Source: Evansella sp. LMS18 (GTDB lineage Bacteria; Bacillota; Bacilli; Bacillales; Salisediminibacteriaceae). From it: DNA of 64,000 nucleotides. Below the pieces are notes generated by a model, which did no database searches, was not told the origin of the DNA, and worked only from the letters and a program-made list of their open reading frames with translations. The DNA lies in the NCBI RefSeq assembly GCF_024362785.1, contig NZ_CP093301.1:930001-994000 (forward strand), in the 5' to 3' direction. Every line of letters starts with the position of its first letter. The stretch's first letter is position 1. A program made the position numbers and the translations under genes. Of this stretch, positions 1 to 8,005 are shown one piece after another.

Positions 1-83
1 TGGTCTTATTAAGCACTCAGGAGATGCGGGCCCGCCCTGACCTTTTTATATTTTCACTGTATTGGAAGAAAATACTTATGTCC

Positions 84-114
84 AAAAAAAAATAGCTTCC
101 CCTCAGGAAAGCTA
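84..114 (-). terminator. Intrinsic terminator of yuiB
   Basis: Read on the minus strand, a 9-bp stem (TAGCTTTCC with GGGAAGCTA, 4-nt loop) is followed by nine T. The stem overlaps the TAG stop codon of yuiB. Confidence 0.85.
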
Positions 115-435
115 AAACATTCTGTATCCTCTATCTCTCAGCATTCGTATTGCGATCCCTGAAAGAACTGCTCCTATAAAACCAGAGAGCAAAATAATAA
201 TATCTGCAGTTTTAAGAGAAATTAATTGATTTCCAAGAGTCGGGAAAGCTTCTCCCGGATTAGTAAAATACGCCAGAATACCTGACTGGTCTACAATAAA
301 AAAGATAACAATCGGATATATTACAGCCATCGTCCATGTGGAACGGAGAACCATATTTAATATAAAACCAATTCCAAAGAACAGTACAAAATAAAGAACG
401 ATAGCAATAATTAATTGTGGCAGCTGTAATTCCAT
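112..435 (-). CDS. yuiB: YuiB-like small integral membrane protein
   Basis: A protein of 107 residues with three predicted membrane segments, near residues 5-28, 36-54 and 76-96, and a basic C-terminal tail. Length and sequence resemble B. subtilis YuiB, whose function is not established; the neighbours yuiA and yumB match the B. subtilis order. An in-frame GTG lies two codons upstream, but GGAGG sits 9 nt from the ATG at 435 and almost touches the GTG, so the ATG is preferred. The gene ends inside its own terminator. Proximity to NADH dehydrogenase genes suggests, without proving, a membrane redox context. Confidence 0.8.
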   Translation of the reverse strand: MELQLPQLIIAIVLYFVLFFGIGFILNMVLRSTWTMAVIYPIVIFFIVDQSGILAYFTNPGEAFPTLGNQLISLKTADIIILLSGFIGAVLSGIAIRMLRDRGYRMF

Positions 436-584
436 GTACACTCACCTCCAAGGCACCATAAACTAGTTTACTCAATCCATTTTATACAGTCAATCTCTAA
501 AACCCAGGAAGGTGGCAGCCGGCTTATTTTAGCACTGCCAGCTGTTTATTATTTACAAGTAATTATACTAATAAAGTGAACCTT

Positions 585-617
585 CAATCAGTGGGGGTAC
601 TCATCCCCCATTGAGTG
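585..617. other. Strong GC-rich intergenic hairpin between yuiB and yuiA
   Basis: A 13-bp stem, with one mismatch and one wobble, encloses a 7-nt loop around a TGGGGG/CCCCCA core. It is followed by a second weaker ACTCC/GGAGT hairpin near 635-658. There is no T tract on either side, so it is not a standard terminator. The rest of 436-692 shows no gene. Confidence 0.6.
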
Positions 618-692
618 TTAGCTGATCTTCGCTTCCACTCCTGTTTTGGGGCGGGAGTTTTACGGACGGTTACATCGGGATAAACAGCAATA

Positions 693-715
693 AACCCTCT
701 TTTTAAAAGAGGGTT
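693..715 (-). terminator. Probable terminator of yuiA
   Basis: Perfect inverted repeat AACCCTCTTTT/AAAAGAGGGTT, 16 bp past the yuiA stop on the minus strand. The T tract is short, so efficiency is uncertain. Confidence 0.55.
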
Positions 716-730
716 AGTTAAAGTAAAATG

Positions 731-868
731 TTATCTTTTTGTACGTTTCTGACCTGAGCCATGACAGTTATCACATGTTTCGGAGCCGCCAAGCAGCAGT
801 TGAAAATACCCTTTCCCGGTGCAGTACGGACAATCGGTTGGTTTTAAATCTCTTTTACGCAGAGCCAT
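731..868 (-). CDS. yuiA: YuiA-like small zinc-ribbon protein
   Basis: A 45-residue basic protein with two CxxC pairs, C13-P-Y-C16 and C32-D-N-C35, set in DnaJ-like CxxCxGxG contexts (CPYCTGKG, CDNCHGSG). It therefore probably binds one zinc. Size, motif and position next to yuiB and yumB match B. subtilis YuiA, which has no known role. An AGGAGG lies 7-8 nt before the ATG. The gene is short enough to be missed by length-filtered ORF searches, but the cysteine pattern and ribosome site make it convincing. Confidence 0.85.
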   Translation of the reverse strand: MALRKRDLKPTDCPYCTGKGYFQLLLGGSETCDNCHGSGQKRTKR

Positions 869-1180
869 GATGACTCCTCCTTTTCTGTGAATTATTTTCT
901 GAAGTTTCTGATAATATATCAGCTTTAGGATTAATTGAAAAGGAGCAAATTAAGACCGTATGAGCCATGTAAGCGCAATCATCTTTCGAATAGTTAATTA
1001 TACTCTTCTAATTTAACGTTTTCTGCTTTTTTCAAAAAGTTCCTTGGTCTGTCTTTAAAAGAAATAGCGATGGAGGAGTGGATTAGCCAATAAACATTGC
1101 ACTTGCGGTTCCTCCTTCCGCGCGGAAATCTGCAAATATGCCCAATTGCTAAACAGGTAGATAAGTCGTACAAGAAAACA
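869..1180. other. Intergenic stretch upstream of yuiA
   Basis: No gene is seen. On the minus strand a weak sigma-A-like pair, TTTTCA and TATATT with a 17-bp spacer, lies about 35-65 bp before yuiA and may be its promoter. An AGGAGG near 1110 precedes only a 15-codon frame and is not called. Confidence 0.4.
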
Positions 1181-1208
1181 AAGAAAACGCCTGGAAAAGT
1201 CCAGGCGC
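1181..1208 (-). terminator. Intrinsic terminator of yumB
   Basis: The stem CGCCTGGA/TCCAGGCG has a 4-nt loop and is followed by TTTTCTTTG on the minus strand, 45 bp past the yumB stop. Confidence 0.85.
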
Positions 1209-1252
1209 AGTTGTTTGCTATTTAAAATATTATTTATGGCAGATATCCTTAA

Positions 1253-2464
1253 TTAAAAAATATTCAGCTTTCCTTTTTTAAGCACGAGTGGCATGCCACC
1301 AAGTAAATAAAGGTAACGGTTATCAATAATCTTCTTCATTGCGGATGCAGAACCGCCATAAAGCTTTCTTTCACCTACGATACCGATGGCTTCCTTACCG
1401 CCAAGGGAGGCTACAGTTCCTTTAATTTCAGGCTTGAATGTTTCCAGATGATCATCTTTGCCCTGGATTAAAGATTTCAGGTTGTTCGAACAGGTATATG
1501 ACTGCTGAATTGCAATTTGTGCTGTTGGCGGATAAGGGCGGTTAATTTCTTCATTAATGATTAACGCGCAGTCCCCAATAATGAAGACATCATCGTAACC
1601 TGGTGCACGAAGATCTTTTTCAACCTTCACCCTGCCACGCATAGTTTCAAAACCTGAGTTTTCAACAACGGAGCTTCCTCTTACACCTGTAGTCCAGACG
1701 ACTGTTCGTGATTTGATTTCGCTTCCGTCATTAAGTAAAACACCGTCTTCTTTCACTTCTTTAATTGGAGTTTCAATCAGGAACTCCACTCCGCGGCTTT
1801 CGAGCAGGTTCATTGCGTATTCAACGAGTTCTTCATCGAAACCTGGAAGGGCTGTAGGCGCCGCTTCTACTGAGTAGATCTTCACTTTGTCTCTGGCGAT
1901 ATCATATTCCTCACATAGTTCCGGAATACGCTCTGAAAGTTCACCGACGAATTCAATTCCTGTGAAACCGGCACCAGCAACAACAAAAGTTAATTTATCT
2001 TCATGCTTTTCTATTTCGTTATTATAGCTGGCGAACATATATTCAATATGTTCACGGATTTGACGAACGGAGTTCACACTTCTGATAGCGTATGCATGTT
2101 CCTTCACACCAGGAATGCCGAATGTCTCCGGCTCTGAACCAAGGCCGATAACAAGGTAATCATAATCCAGCTCTCCGCCTTCGAGGATAACTTTTTTATC
2201 TTCCGTTTTAATTTCTTTAACAGCATCTTTTACAAAGTTGATTTTGTTTAAGTCCAGGACGTTTTCAATTCGCATCCTTGTCTTGTCATGGTGAAGTGTA
2301 CCAGCGGCAGGCTCATGGAGCCACGTTGTCTGATAATGGTAATTATGCTTATTTACGAGGGTAATCTCTGCATCCTGATGTACATTTGCTTTCAGAAGGC
2401 GAGTTGCAGTCATCATTCCTCCATAACCAGCACCTAAAATAACTATTTTTGGCTTTTTATCCAT
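1253..2464 (-). CDS. yumB: Type II NADH dehydrogenase (NDH-2), YumB
   Basis: A 403-residue peripheral membrane flavoprotein that passes electrons from NADH to menaquinone without pumping protons. The FAD-binding GAGYGG is at 11-16, the second NADH-binding GAGFTG at 164-169, the FAD-contacting IIGDC around 295-299 and the quinone-site AQxAxQQ at 315-321. The last 40 residues are basic and amphipathic, as expected for membrane attachment. The length matches B. subtilis YumB (about 400). It is divergent from yumC across a 409-bp gap that holds a Rex-like site. A second relative, yutJ, lies near 8 kb. Confidence 0.93.
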   Translation of the reverse strand: MDKKPKIVILGAGYGGMMTATRLLKANVHQDAEITLVNKHNYHYQTTWLHEPAAGTLHHDKTRMRIENVLDLNKINFVKDAVKEIKTEDKKVILEGGELDYDYLVIGLGSEPETFGIPGVKEHAYAIRSVNSVRQIREHIEYMFASYNNEIEKHEDKLTFVVAGAGFTGIEFVGELSERIPELCEEYDIARDKVKIYSVEAAPTALPGFDEELVEYAMNLLESRGVEFLIETPIKEVKEDGVLLNDGSEIKSRTVVWTTGVRGSSVVENSGFETMRGRVKVEKDLRAPGYDDVFIIGDCALIINEEINRPYPPTAQIAIQQSYTCSNNLKSLIQGKDDHLETFKPEIKGTVASLGGKEAIGIVGERKLYGGSASAMKKIIDNRYLYLLGGMPLVLKKGKLNIF

Positions 2465-2564
2465 GTTTCTCTCAACTCCATTTTAATTTTATACTTACTC
2501 TTCATTTTTCCCGATAACCCGTTTTTACAAGCATGTGTTTTTTTACCATACACAAGACTAAAGT

Positions 2565-2582
2565 TTGTGATAAAATTCACGT
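2565..2582. promoter_or_regulatory. Rex-like operator in the yumB/yumC divergent region
   Basis: TTGTGATAAAATTCACGT matches 11 of 14 defined positions of the Rex consensus TTGTGAANNNNTTCACAA. It lies 100 bp upstream of yumB. Rex senses the NADH/NAD+ ratio and is known to control an NDH-2 operon in B. subtilis. The remainder of 2465-2873 is AT-rich and shows no gene; a loose TTGACT/TATAAA pair near 2706-2732 may serve yumC. Confidence 0.45.
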
Positions 2583-2873
2583 AAGGGTGCATAGTAAATG
2601 AATGACCACTTTTTCATCTTAATAGTTTTTTCCTGTTCGCACGAAGAGTATGTTTTTTATCCCATCACAATCATATGGCTTTCCCTGCTTTTTTTCAACT
2701 ACTTTTTGACTATTTTATGAACATTTTATAAAAATCAACAATCTTCTCCATGCTAATTTGTTGTAAACACCAAGCTTCTTCTGTACACTTACTTTCAATC
2801 CTTATGTTTTACATTTATAATGAATATTGAGAACATTGTCTTGTTCATATTATATTTTGTGGAGGTGTCGTTT

Positions 2874-3869
2874 TTGGCAGAAGAAAGAGATATATATGAC
2901 ATTACGATTATAGGTGGTGGTCCTGTTGGAATTTTCACCGCTTTTTATGGCGGCATGAGACAGGCGAAGGTTAAAATTATCGAAGCAATGCCTCAGCTTG
3001 GCGGACAGTTATCAGCATTGTATCCTGAAAAATACATATACGATATAGCCGGTTTCCCAAAGGTCGGTGCTCAGGAGCTCGTTGATAACCTGATCGAGCA
3101 GGCCAGCCATTTTGACCAGACTATCGTCCTTGAGCAGTCCGTAGAAAAAGTTGAAAAAGGCGAAGACAGCATTTTTACCTTAACAACGGATAAAGAAGAA
3201 CACTATTCAAAAACTGTGATTATCACAGCTGGCGTCGGCGCTTTCTCACCAAGACGGCTTGAGACAGAAGGCGCAGCACAGTATGAAGGCAAAAATCTTC
3301 ACTATTTCGTGAACGACCTGAAGAAGTTCGCAGGAGATAAAGTGGTTCTTCTTGGAGGCGGCGACTCTGCAGTAGACTGGACTCTCATGCTGGAGGATAT
3401 TGCCGAAGAGATTTCCATTGTCCATCGCAGGGATAAATTCCGGGCACACGAGCATAGCGTTGAGCAGTTATTGAACTCTGAGAAAATAAATATTAAAACA
3501 CCTTATATTATAAGCAAGCTTCATGGGAATGGCGAAAAAGTAACCGCTATTGAAATCAAGCACAAAGATAAGGAAGAAACGGAGACAATTGAGCTTGACA
3601 CTCTAATTGTTAACTTCGGTTTCGTATCCAACCTGGGCCCAATTAAGCAGTGGGGTCTTGAAATAGAGAAAAACTCTATCGTGGTTAACTCACGAATGGA
3701 AACAAACATTAAAGGGATATATGCTGCCGGAGACGTGGCGACCTATCCTGGCAAAGTTAAATTGATCGCATGCGGTTTCGGTGAAGCGCCTGTTGCCGTC
3801 AACAATGCGAAAGCCTACTATGACCCTAATGCAAAACTTCATCCAGGACACAGCACAAGCATGTTTTAA
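2874..3869 (+). CDS. yumC: Ferredoxin/flavodoxin--NADP+ reductase, thioredoxin-reductase type (YumC)
   Basis: A 331-residue FAD enzyme that reduces ferredoxin or flavodoxin with NADPH. It has the thioredoxin-reductase fold but lacks the CxxC of true thioredoxin reductases. GGGPVG near residue 14 binds FAD and GGGDSAVD near 162 binds NADP; the AAGDV motif lies near 283. The TTG at 2874 is preferred because GGAGGTG lies 7-8 nt upstream and the protein then matches B. subtilis YumC (332 residues). An earlier in-frame ATG at 2820 would add 18 hydrophobic residues and has no ribosome site. Confidence 0.93.
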   Translation: MAEERDIYDITIIGGGPVGIFTAFYGGMRQAKVKIIEAMPQLGGQLSALYPEKYIYDIAGFPKVGAQELVDNLIEQASHFDQTIVLEQSVEKVEKGEDSIFTLTTDKEEHYSKTVIITAGVGAFSPRRLETEGAAQYEGKNLHYFVNDLKKFAGDKVVLLGGGDSAVDWTLMLEDIAEEISIVHRRDKFRAHEHSVEQLLNSEKINIKTPYIISKLHGNGEKVTAIEIKHKDKEETETIELDTLIVNFGFVSNLGPIKQWGLEIEKNSIVVNSRMETNIKGIYAAGDVATYPGKVKLIACGFGEAPVAVNNAKAYYDPNAKLHPGHSTSMF

Positions 3870-3879
3870 TGAACATGAT

Positions 3880-3921
3880 AAAAGGCTAGCTGCACTTGTA
3901 CATGCAGCTAGCCTTTTGTTA
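3880..3921 (+). terminator. Strong intrinsic terminator of yumC
   Basis: A 15-bp stem (AAAAGGCTAGCTGCA with its complement, 8-nt loop) ends in CCTTTTGTT directly after the yumC stop. Confidence 0.9.
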
Positions 3922-4076
3922 TTCCATCAGCATCAGCGCGAAAAAATAAAGAAAACTTGGCAAGCCAAGCCTTAAAAGAGGCGAAGGATTGGTTAGTTGA
4001 ACTTATACTATAATCCTAAAAATTTTATCAGCTCGGAACGGCTACGTTGCTAAAATTTTATACTTTCTTATAGTAC

Positions 4077-4107
4077 AAAAAAACCAGTTACGGGAAACGT
4101 AACTGGG
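4077..4107 (-). terminator. Intrinsic terminator of yutM
   Basis: CCAGTTACG/CGTAACTGG stem followed by seven T on the minus strand, just past the yutM stop. Confidence 0.88.
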
Positions 4108-4115
4108 CATTTTTA

Positions 4116-4469
4116 TTAACAGTCTTCCGGTGTCCCTGCATTCGTTGCTGTTCTGAATGATGAACCGCATCCGCAGGAAGCAATGGCGTTAGGGTTATCA
4201 ATGGTAAACCCGCCGCCCATCATGTTTTCTTTATAATCAATAACCAAGTCTTTTATGATCGGGGCACTTTCTTTATCTACAACTACGCTGATACCATGCT
4301 TTTCAAACAGGGTATCTTCTTCAGAAGCTTCACTTTCAAAGCCCATACCGTATGAAAGCCCGGAGCATCCTCCTCCTTTAACGCCAACACGGAGCATTAA
4401 AGAGTCATCGCCTTCCGCTTCCATCATTTTTTTCACCTGGGCCGCTGCTGCTTCACTAATATTAATCAT
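4116..4469 (-). CDS. yutM: A-type Fe-S cluster carrier, HesB/IscA family (YutM)
   Basis: A 117-residue Fe-S carrier with the three conserved cysteines, C35 in GGGCSG and C99/C101 in SCGCGSSF, which hold a transient cluster for delivery to apoproteins. It probably takes clusters from the SufBCD scaffold encoded near 34-40 kb. The ATG at 4469 follows GAGGTG by 6 nt; a longer frame to 4565 would add 32 residues with no homology. Sequence and context match B. subtilis YutM. It is divergent from mqnE, itself a [4Fe-4S] enzyme. Confidence 0.9.
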   Translation of the reverse strand: MINISEAAAAQVKKMMEAEGDDSLMLRVGVKGGGCSGLSYGMGFESEASEEDTLFEKHGISVVVDKESAPIIKDLVIDYKENMMGGGFTIDNPNAIASCGCGSSFRTATNAGTPEDC

Positions 4470-4618
4470 TTTTTTCACCTCATCTTTTCCTCTGAAGTTA
4501 AGTTTAGTATACATTCTCAAACTGCTTTCATCAAGGTAACAGCTCCCCGTTCTTTTAAAAACCAAGGTATTTTTTCCCTGAATTTGTATTTATTAATGTT
4601 AATCATCTCATTAATTAT

Positions 4619-4648
4619 TTGTCAATAAATCGCCAAAGATGATAAGAT
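4619..4648 (+). promoter_or_regulatory. Predicted sigma-A promoter for mqnE
   Basis: TTGTCA and TAAGAT are separated by 18 bp, about 140 bp before the mqnE start. The rest of the 320-bp yutM/mqnE gap shows no gene or clear fold. Confidence 0.45.
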
Positions 4649-4789
4649 AGATTGAGAGTTTCGAAAAACGAAAAACTTTTTTGATTCCATACTTACTAAT
4701 TGCCGCAGCAGGTAAAGCTTTATTCCTGTTATCGCAAAGGATATATTATTGTACTTTTAACTCAATATTTTTTTGACAGGGGGAGCATG

Positions 4790-5884
4790 ATGAGCACAAT
4801 AGTGTTAGACCAGAGTCTTGAGGACATTAAACAAAAAGTCATTGCTGGAGAACGTCTCACTATAGAAGACGGTCTTAAGCTGTATGAAACACCTGACTTG
4901 CTGACAGTCGCACAACTGGCAAACCAGGTTAATGAGAAGAAAAACGGAAATAATGTTTACTTCATAGAAAATATGTACATTAATCCGACTAACGTTTGTG
5001 AAGCAAGCTGTGCATTTTGCGGGTTCAAACGTAAGCCAGGCGAAGAAGGCGCCTACACAATGGATGAAGAGGCTTTACTTAAATATGTAGCCGAGCGCTG
5101 GAACGATAATATCCGTGAGTTCCATATTGTTGGCGGACATAACAATGAAGTGCCTTTTGATTACTATCTGGATACAGTTCGCACATTAAAAAAGCATTAC
5201 CCACAGTGCACTGTAAAAGCATATACTGGGGCTGAAATTGAATTCTTTTCCCGTATTTCCGGCCTCTCTATGAGAGAAGTTCTTGAAGAACTGATTAAAG
5301 CAGGATTAGATACTATTCCTGGCGGCGGAGCGGAAATTCTTACGGAGAGATATCGTGCAAAAATGAGCCCTGAAAAAGCTTCAACAGATCAGTGGCTTGA
5401 AGCTCACGAAATTGCACATGAGCTTGGGTTGAAAACTCATGCTACAATGCTTTATGGTTCTATCGAAACGAAAGAAGAGCGATTGATTCATATGGACCGC
5501 CTGCGCCAGCTGCAGGACCGCACTAACGGGTTTATGGTATTTATCCCGCTGGCTATGCAGCCTAAGAGTGTAAATGCTGGTCTTAAACGCCGTACATCTG
5601 CATATGATGATATGCGCACAGTTGCTATCAGCCGTCTCATGCTTGATAACTTCGACCACATTAAAGCTTACTGGATTAATATCGGGCCTCAGTTAACACA
5701 AATGGCCCTGACTTTCGGAAGCTCTGATATTCACGGAACTTTAATTGAAGAAAGAATTTCCCACTCTGCCGGAGCCCTTACTTCTCAAGGATTAACGAGA
5801 AGCGAACTGACACACCTGATTAAAGGTGCTGGAAAAGTTCCTGTAGAGCGTGATACTTTCTACAACATTGTAAAAACATATTAA
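4790..5884 (+). CDS. mqnE: Aminofutalosine synthase MqnE (radical SAM)
   Basis: A 364-residue radical SAM enzyme of the futalosine route to menaquinone, joining 3-[(1-carboxyvinyl)oxy]benzoate to SAM to make aminofutalosine. The cluster motif CEASCAFC (C70, C74, C77) is present, followed by HIVGGHNNE and PGGGAEI, which fit MqnE better than MqnC. Two adjacent ATGs occur at 4787 and 4790; the AGGGGG site is 3 nt from the first and 6 nt from the second, so the second is used. No other mqn gene is in the window. It ends at a clear terminator before a repeat array. Confidence 0.9.
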   Translation: MSTIVLDQSLEDIKQKVIAGERLTIEDGLKLYETPDLLTVAQLANQVNEKKNGNNVYFIENMYINPTNVCEASCAFCGFKRKPGEEGAYTMDEEALLKYVAERWNDNIREFHIVGGHNNEVPFDYYLDTVRTLKKHYPQCTVKAYTGAEIEFFSRISGLSMREVLEELIKAGLDTIPGGGAEILTERYRAKMSPEKASTDQWLEAHEIAHELGLKTHATMLYGSIETKEERLIHMDRLRQLQDRTNGFMVFIPLAMQPKSVNAGLKRRTSAYDDMRTVAISRLMLDNFDHIKAYWINIGPQLTQMALTFGSSDIHGTLIEERISHSAGALTSQGLTRSELTHLIKGAGKVPVERDTFYNIVKTY

Positions 5885-5892
5885 TTTGATTG

Positions 5893-5921
5893 AAAACCGG
5901 GCAGTGGCGCCCGGTTTTTTT
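5893..5921 (+). terminator. Intrinsic terminator of mqnE
   Basis: ACCGGGC/GCCCGGT stem followed by seven T, 8 bp past the mqnE stop. Confidence 0.92.
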
Positions 5922-5956
5922 GTGTCTGTTCGTTTTAAATTTGGGAGGGGATTTCG

Positions 5957-6165
5957 CTTCGGTAATTGGACTCTCGTTTTCGAGAATAGGATGACGCTTC
6001 GAGAATTGGACTCTTGATTTCGAGAATGGAACCTGCTATTTCGAGAATAGACCCGCTGTTTTCGAGAATAAGATGACGCTTCGAGAATTGGACCCTTGAT
6101 TTCGAGAATGGCACCTGCCATTTCGAGAATAGAACCGCCGTTTTCGAGAATAGGATGCCCCTTTC
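5957..6165. repeat. Tandem repeat of 20-21 bp monomers with 82-bp higher-order unit
   Basis: TCGAGAAT occurs nine times between about 5979 and 6152 at 20-21 bp spacing, in monomers of the form TTTCGAGAATnGnnCC. Four successive monomers form an 82-bp unit present twice with few changes (GACGCTTCGAG at 5993 and 6075). It lies between the terminators of convergent mqnE and dapF. No coding signal is visible. Confidence 0.9.
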
Positions 6166-6209
6166 ATAAATGAACCCCCGTTTCCACTTATTAAATCAAA
6201 CTTATCTAA

Positions 6210-6260
6210 AACAAAAACTGGACATTTGCCAAGGATTCCTCCCCGGTCAATGTCCAGTTT
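6210..6260 (-). terminator. Intrinsic terminator of dapF
   Basis: AAACTGGACATT and its complement pair across a loop of about 21 nt and run into TTTTTGTTTT on the minus strand. Confidence 0.8.
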
Positions 6261-6268
6261 CCCCTAAC

Positions 6269-7141
6269 TTAAACTTTCCTTCTTCTATCCAGCGGATAAT
6301 AAGTCCCTTCGCATATCGTCTCGCAAGGTCCCTTCATCCATACATGGCCGTTCTCATCCCATGTGATAAAAAGGTCACCACCAGCTAAATGAACAGTCAC
6401 TTCTTTGCCTTTTTCAGCATAACCGTTCAATACTGCAGCAACAACCGCTGCACAGGCACCTGTACCGCATGCCTGAGTTACACCTGACCCTCTTTCCCAC
6501 ACGCGAAAATGCATTTCATCCGGGGAGATGATCTCCACGAATTCCACATTTACTCCCTCAGGAAACCGTTCATGTTTTTCAATCAACGGACCAAGAGTAG
6601 TTAACGGGGCAGCTTCGATGTTACCAACAAAGAACACTGCATGAGGATTGCCCATAGACAGGGCGGTCATTTCGTACTCAGCATCAGCAGCTTCGATTTT
6701 TTCTCCAACAACCGGGGTCCCGATAGTTCCTGTTAACGGGATTTGTACAGGAGACAGGTAAGGCTTACCCATATCCACTGTTACTAACTCCACTGTTTCT
6801 GTTCCGTCAAATAAATGTACCTCAGCTTCCACCACGCCGCCAAGAGTTTCAATTTTCATTTTAACGTTGTCAACCAGCTTATTCTCATAAGCATATTTAG
6901 CAACACATCTAAGGCCATTGCCGCAGTTTTTCGCTTCCGAGCCATCCTTATTGAACACTCTCATTTTCAGGTCAGCTGTTTCTGAAGGACCGATCAGGAT
7001 CATTCCGTCAGATCCGATGCCTGTATAAATATTTGATACCTCAATAGCAAGTGCTCCGAGTTCTTCCTCGGCAAGCTGTTCGGTAAATTGATTTACGAAT
7101 ATATACTGGTTACCAAGCCCGTGCATTTTTGTGAATTTCAT
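6269..7141 (-). CDS. dapF: Diaminopimelate epimerase
   Basis: A 290-residue PLP-independent racemase converting LL- to meso-diaminopimelate for lysine and peptidoglycan synthesis. The two catalytic cysteines are visible: C73 in NCGNGLRC and C225 in QACGTGAC. The start [13 protein letters not shown] is typical of the family. The B. subtilis counterpart (yutL) sits in the same position beside yuzB. A 78-residue gene begins upstream on the same strand, separated by 25 bp, so the two are probably cotranscribed. Confidence 0.95.
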   Translation of the reverse strand: MKFTKMHGLGNQYIFVNQFTEQLAEEELGALAIEVSNIYTGIGSDGMILIGPSETADLKMRVFNKDGSEAKNCGNGLRCVAKYAYENKLVDNVKMKIETLGGVVEAEVHLFDGTETVELVTVDMGKPYLSPVQIPLTGTIGTPVVGEKIEAADAEYEMTALSMGNPHAVFFVGNIEAAPLTTLGPLIEKHERFPEGVNVEFVEIISPDEMHFRVWERGSGVTQACGTGACAAVVAAVLNGYAEKGKEVTVHLAGGDLFITWDENGHVWMKGPCETICEGTYYPLDRRRKV

Positions 7142-7166
7142 GATCTACATCCTTCCGGTCATCTAA

Positions 7167-7403
7167 TCAGCGCAGTCTTTCATTCGTCCAGAAATAATCC
7201 TCATCTGCTTCAAGAATTACCATCGTTGTTTTGCAGCATGGCATATTCAGCCGCTGCTTCACTCTGTCTTTCGCTAATTCCAGCGAATCGACTGACATAT
7301 GAGTAAGTATATTTTGTTCCCCGCAATACGGGCACTCTGTAAAATACACTTCCCCCATCTGCCGCTCGTATGGCCATGTATGGTCAAAAGGAATTGGTTT
7401 CAT
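7167..7403 (-). CDS. Hypothetical small protein with CPYCG motif
   Basis: A 78-residue protein not assigned to a named family. It has CPYCG near residue 24 and a CC pair near 56, a pattern that could bind one metal ion. The N-terminus MKPIPFDHTWPYERQM is soluble and there is no membrane segment. The start lies in the 112-bp gap after yuzB and the stop is 25 bp before dapF, so it probably shares a transcript with dapF. It is supported by ribosome-site-like AGGATG upstream, a clean frame and operon position rather than by a recognised homolog. Confidence 0.7.
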   Translation of the reverse strand: MKPIPFDHTWPYERQMGEVYFTECPYCGEQNILTHMSVDSLELAKDRVKQRLNMPCCKTTMVILEADEDYFWTNERLR

Positions 7404-7462
7404 CTAATCATCCTTTATAATTTGCTGTTATGGAAATATTGTAGCATAATGTCCCGCCATAT

Positions 7463-7496
7463 AAATAAAAAATAAGCTGCCGGAAAAACCGGCAGC
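7463..7496 (-). terminator. Intrinsic terminator of yuzB
   Basis: GCTGCCGG/CCGGCAGC stem with a five-T loop, followed by TTATTTTTTATTT on the minus strand. Confidence 0.9.
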
Positions 7497-7514
7497 GTCG
7501 TTTTGAAAACAATG

Positions 7515-7751
7515 TCAGAACATTGGATTATCTTCTATAAACTGATATATATTTGCCAGCAATTCATCATTGGTTTCCCCTTTGACAATCTCACCATTTA
7601 CAAGTGCGAATTTACTTCTGGCACATTGTCCGCAAAAGCTCAAACATCCGTATTCTATCACATCAAGATTTGGATCTTTTTCCAGCTTTTCCTTTACTTC
7701 CTGGGTGCCGCTTGCTAAATTGCTAACACAAAACTCGATAATAGGCTGCAT
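7515..7751 (-). CDS. yuzB: YuzB family protein (UPF0349/DUF1450)
   Basis: A 78-residue protein with cysteines C8, C36, C40 and C43 ([11 protein letters not shown]), resembling a thioredoxin-like ferredoxin fold with a possible metal or cluster site. Length and sequence match B. subtilis YuzB, of unknown function. It has its own terminator, so it is separate from the dapF unit. It stands beside the NDH-2-like gene yutJ on the opposite strand. Confidence 0.88.
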   Translation of the reverse strand: MQPIIEFCVSNLASGTQEVKEKLEKDPNLDVIEYGCLSFCGQCARSKFALVNGEIVKGETNDELLANIYQFIEDNPMF

Positions 7752-7906
7752 ATAAATTCACTCCTGTGTTAGTCAACATACTTTATAATCCTAACGCTTC
7801 CGATATTTCTTGTCAATAATCAGGTATTGGCTCCAAAATCTATTTGCTCAAACAATTCTTAAAAATATTGTTATTTCGACATAAAACTGATAATATTTAA
7901 TATGGT

Positions 7907-7920
7907 TAAAAGCGTTTACA
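7907..7920. promoter_or_regulatory. cre-like site upstream of yutJ
   Basis: TAAAAGCGTTTACA matches 13 of 14 positions of a CcpA cre consensus (TGAAARCGYTTWCA). It lies about 86 bp before yutJ, where carbon-catabolite control would be plausible. Palindromic AT-rich matches can arise by chance. Confidence 0.4.
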
Positions 7921-8005
7921 TAATCGATAAGATGGTTATGGAATTAAAAAATGTACGGTTTTCATGACTTTCTGTTCGCACTTACTGCAGGAGGAGGCTG
8001 ATTTT

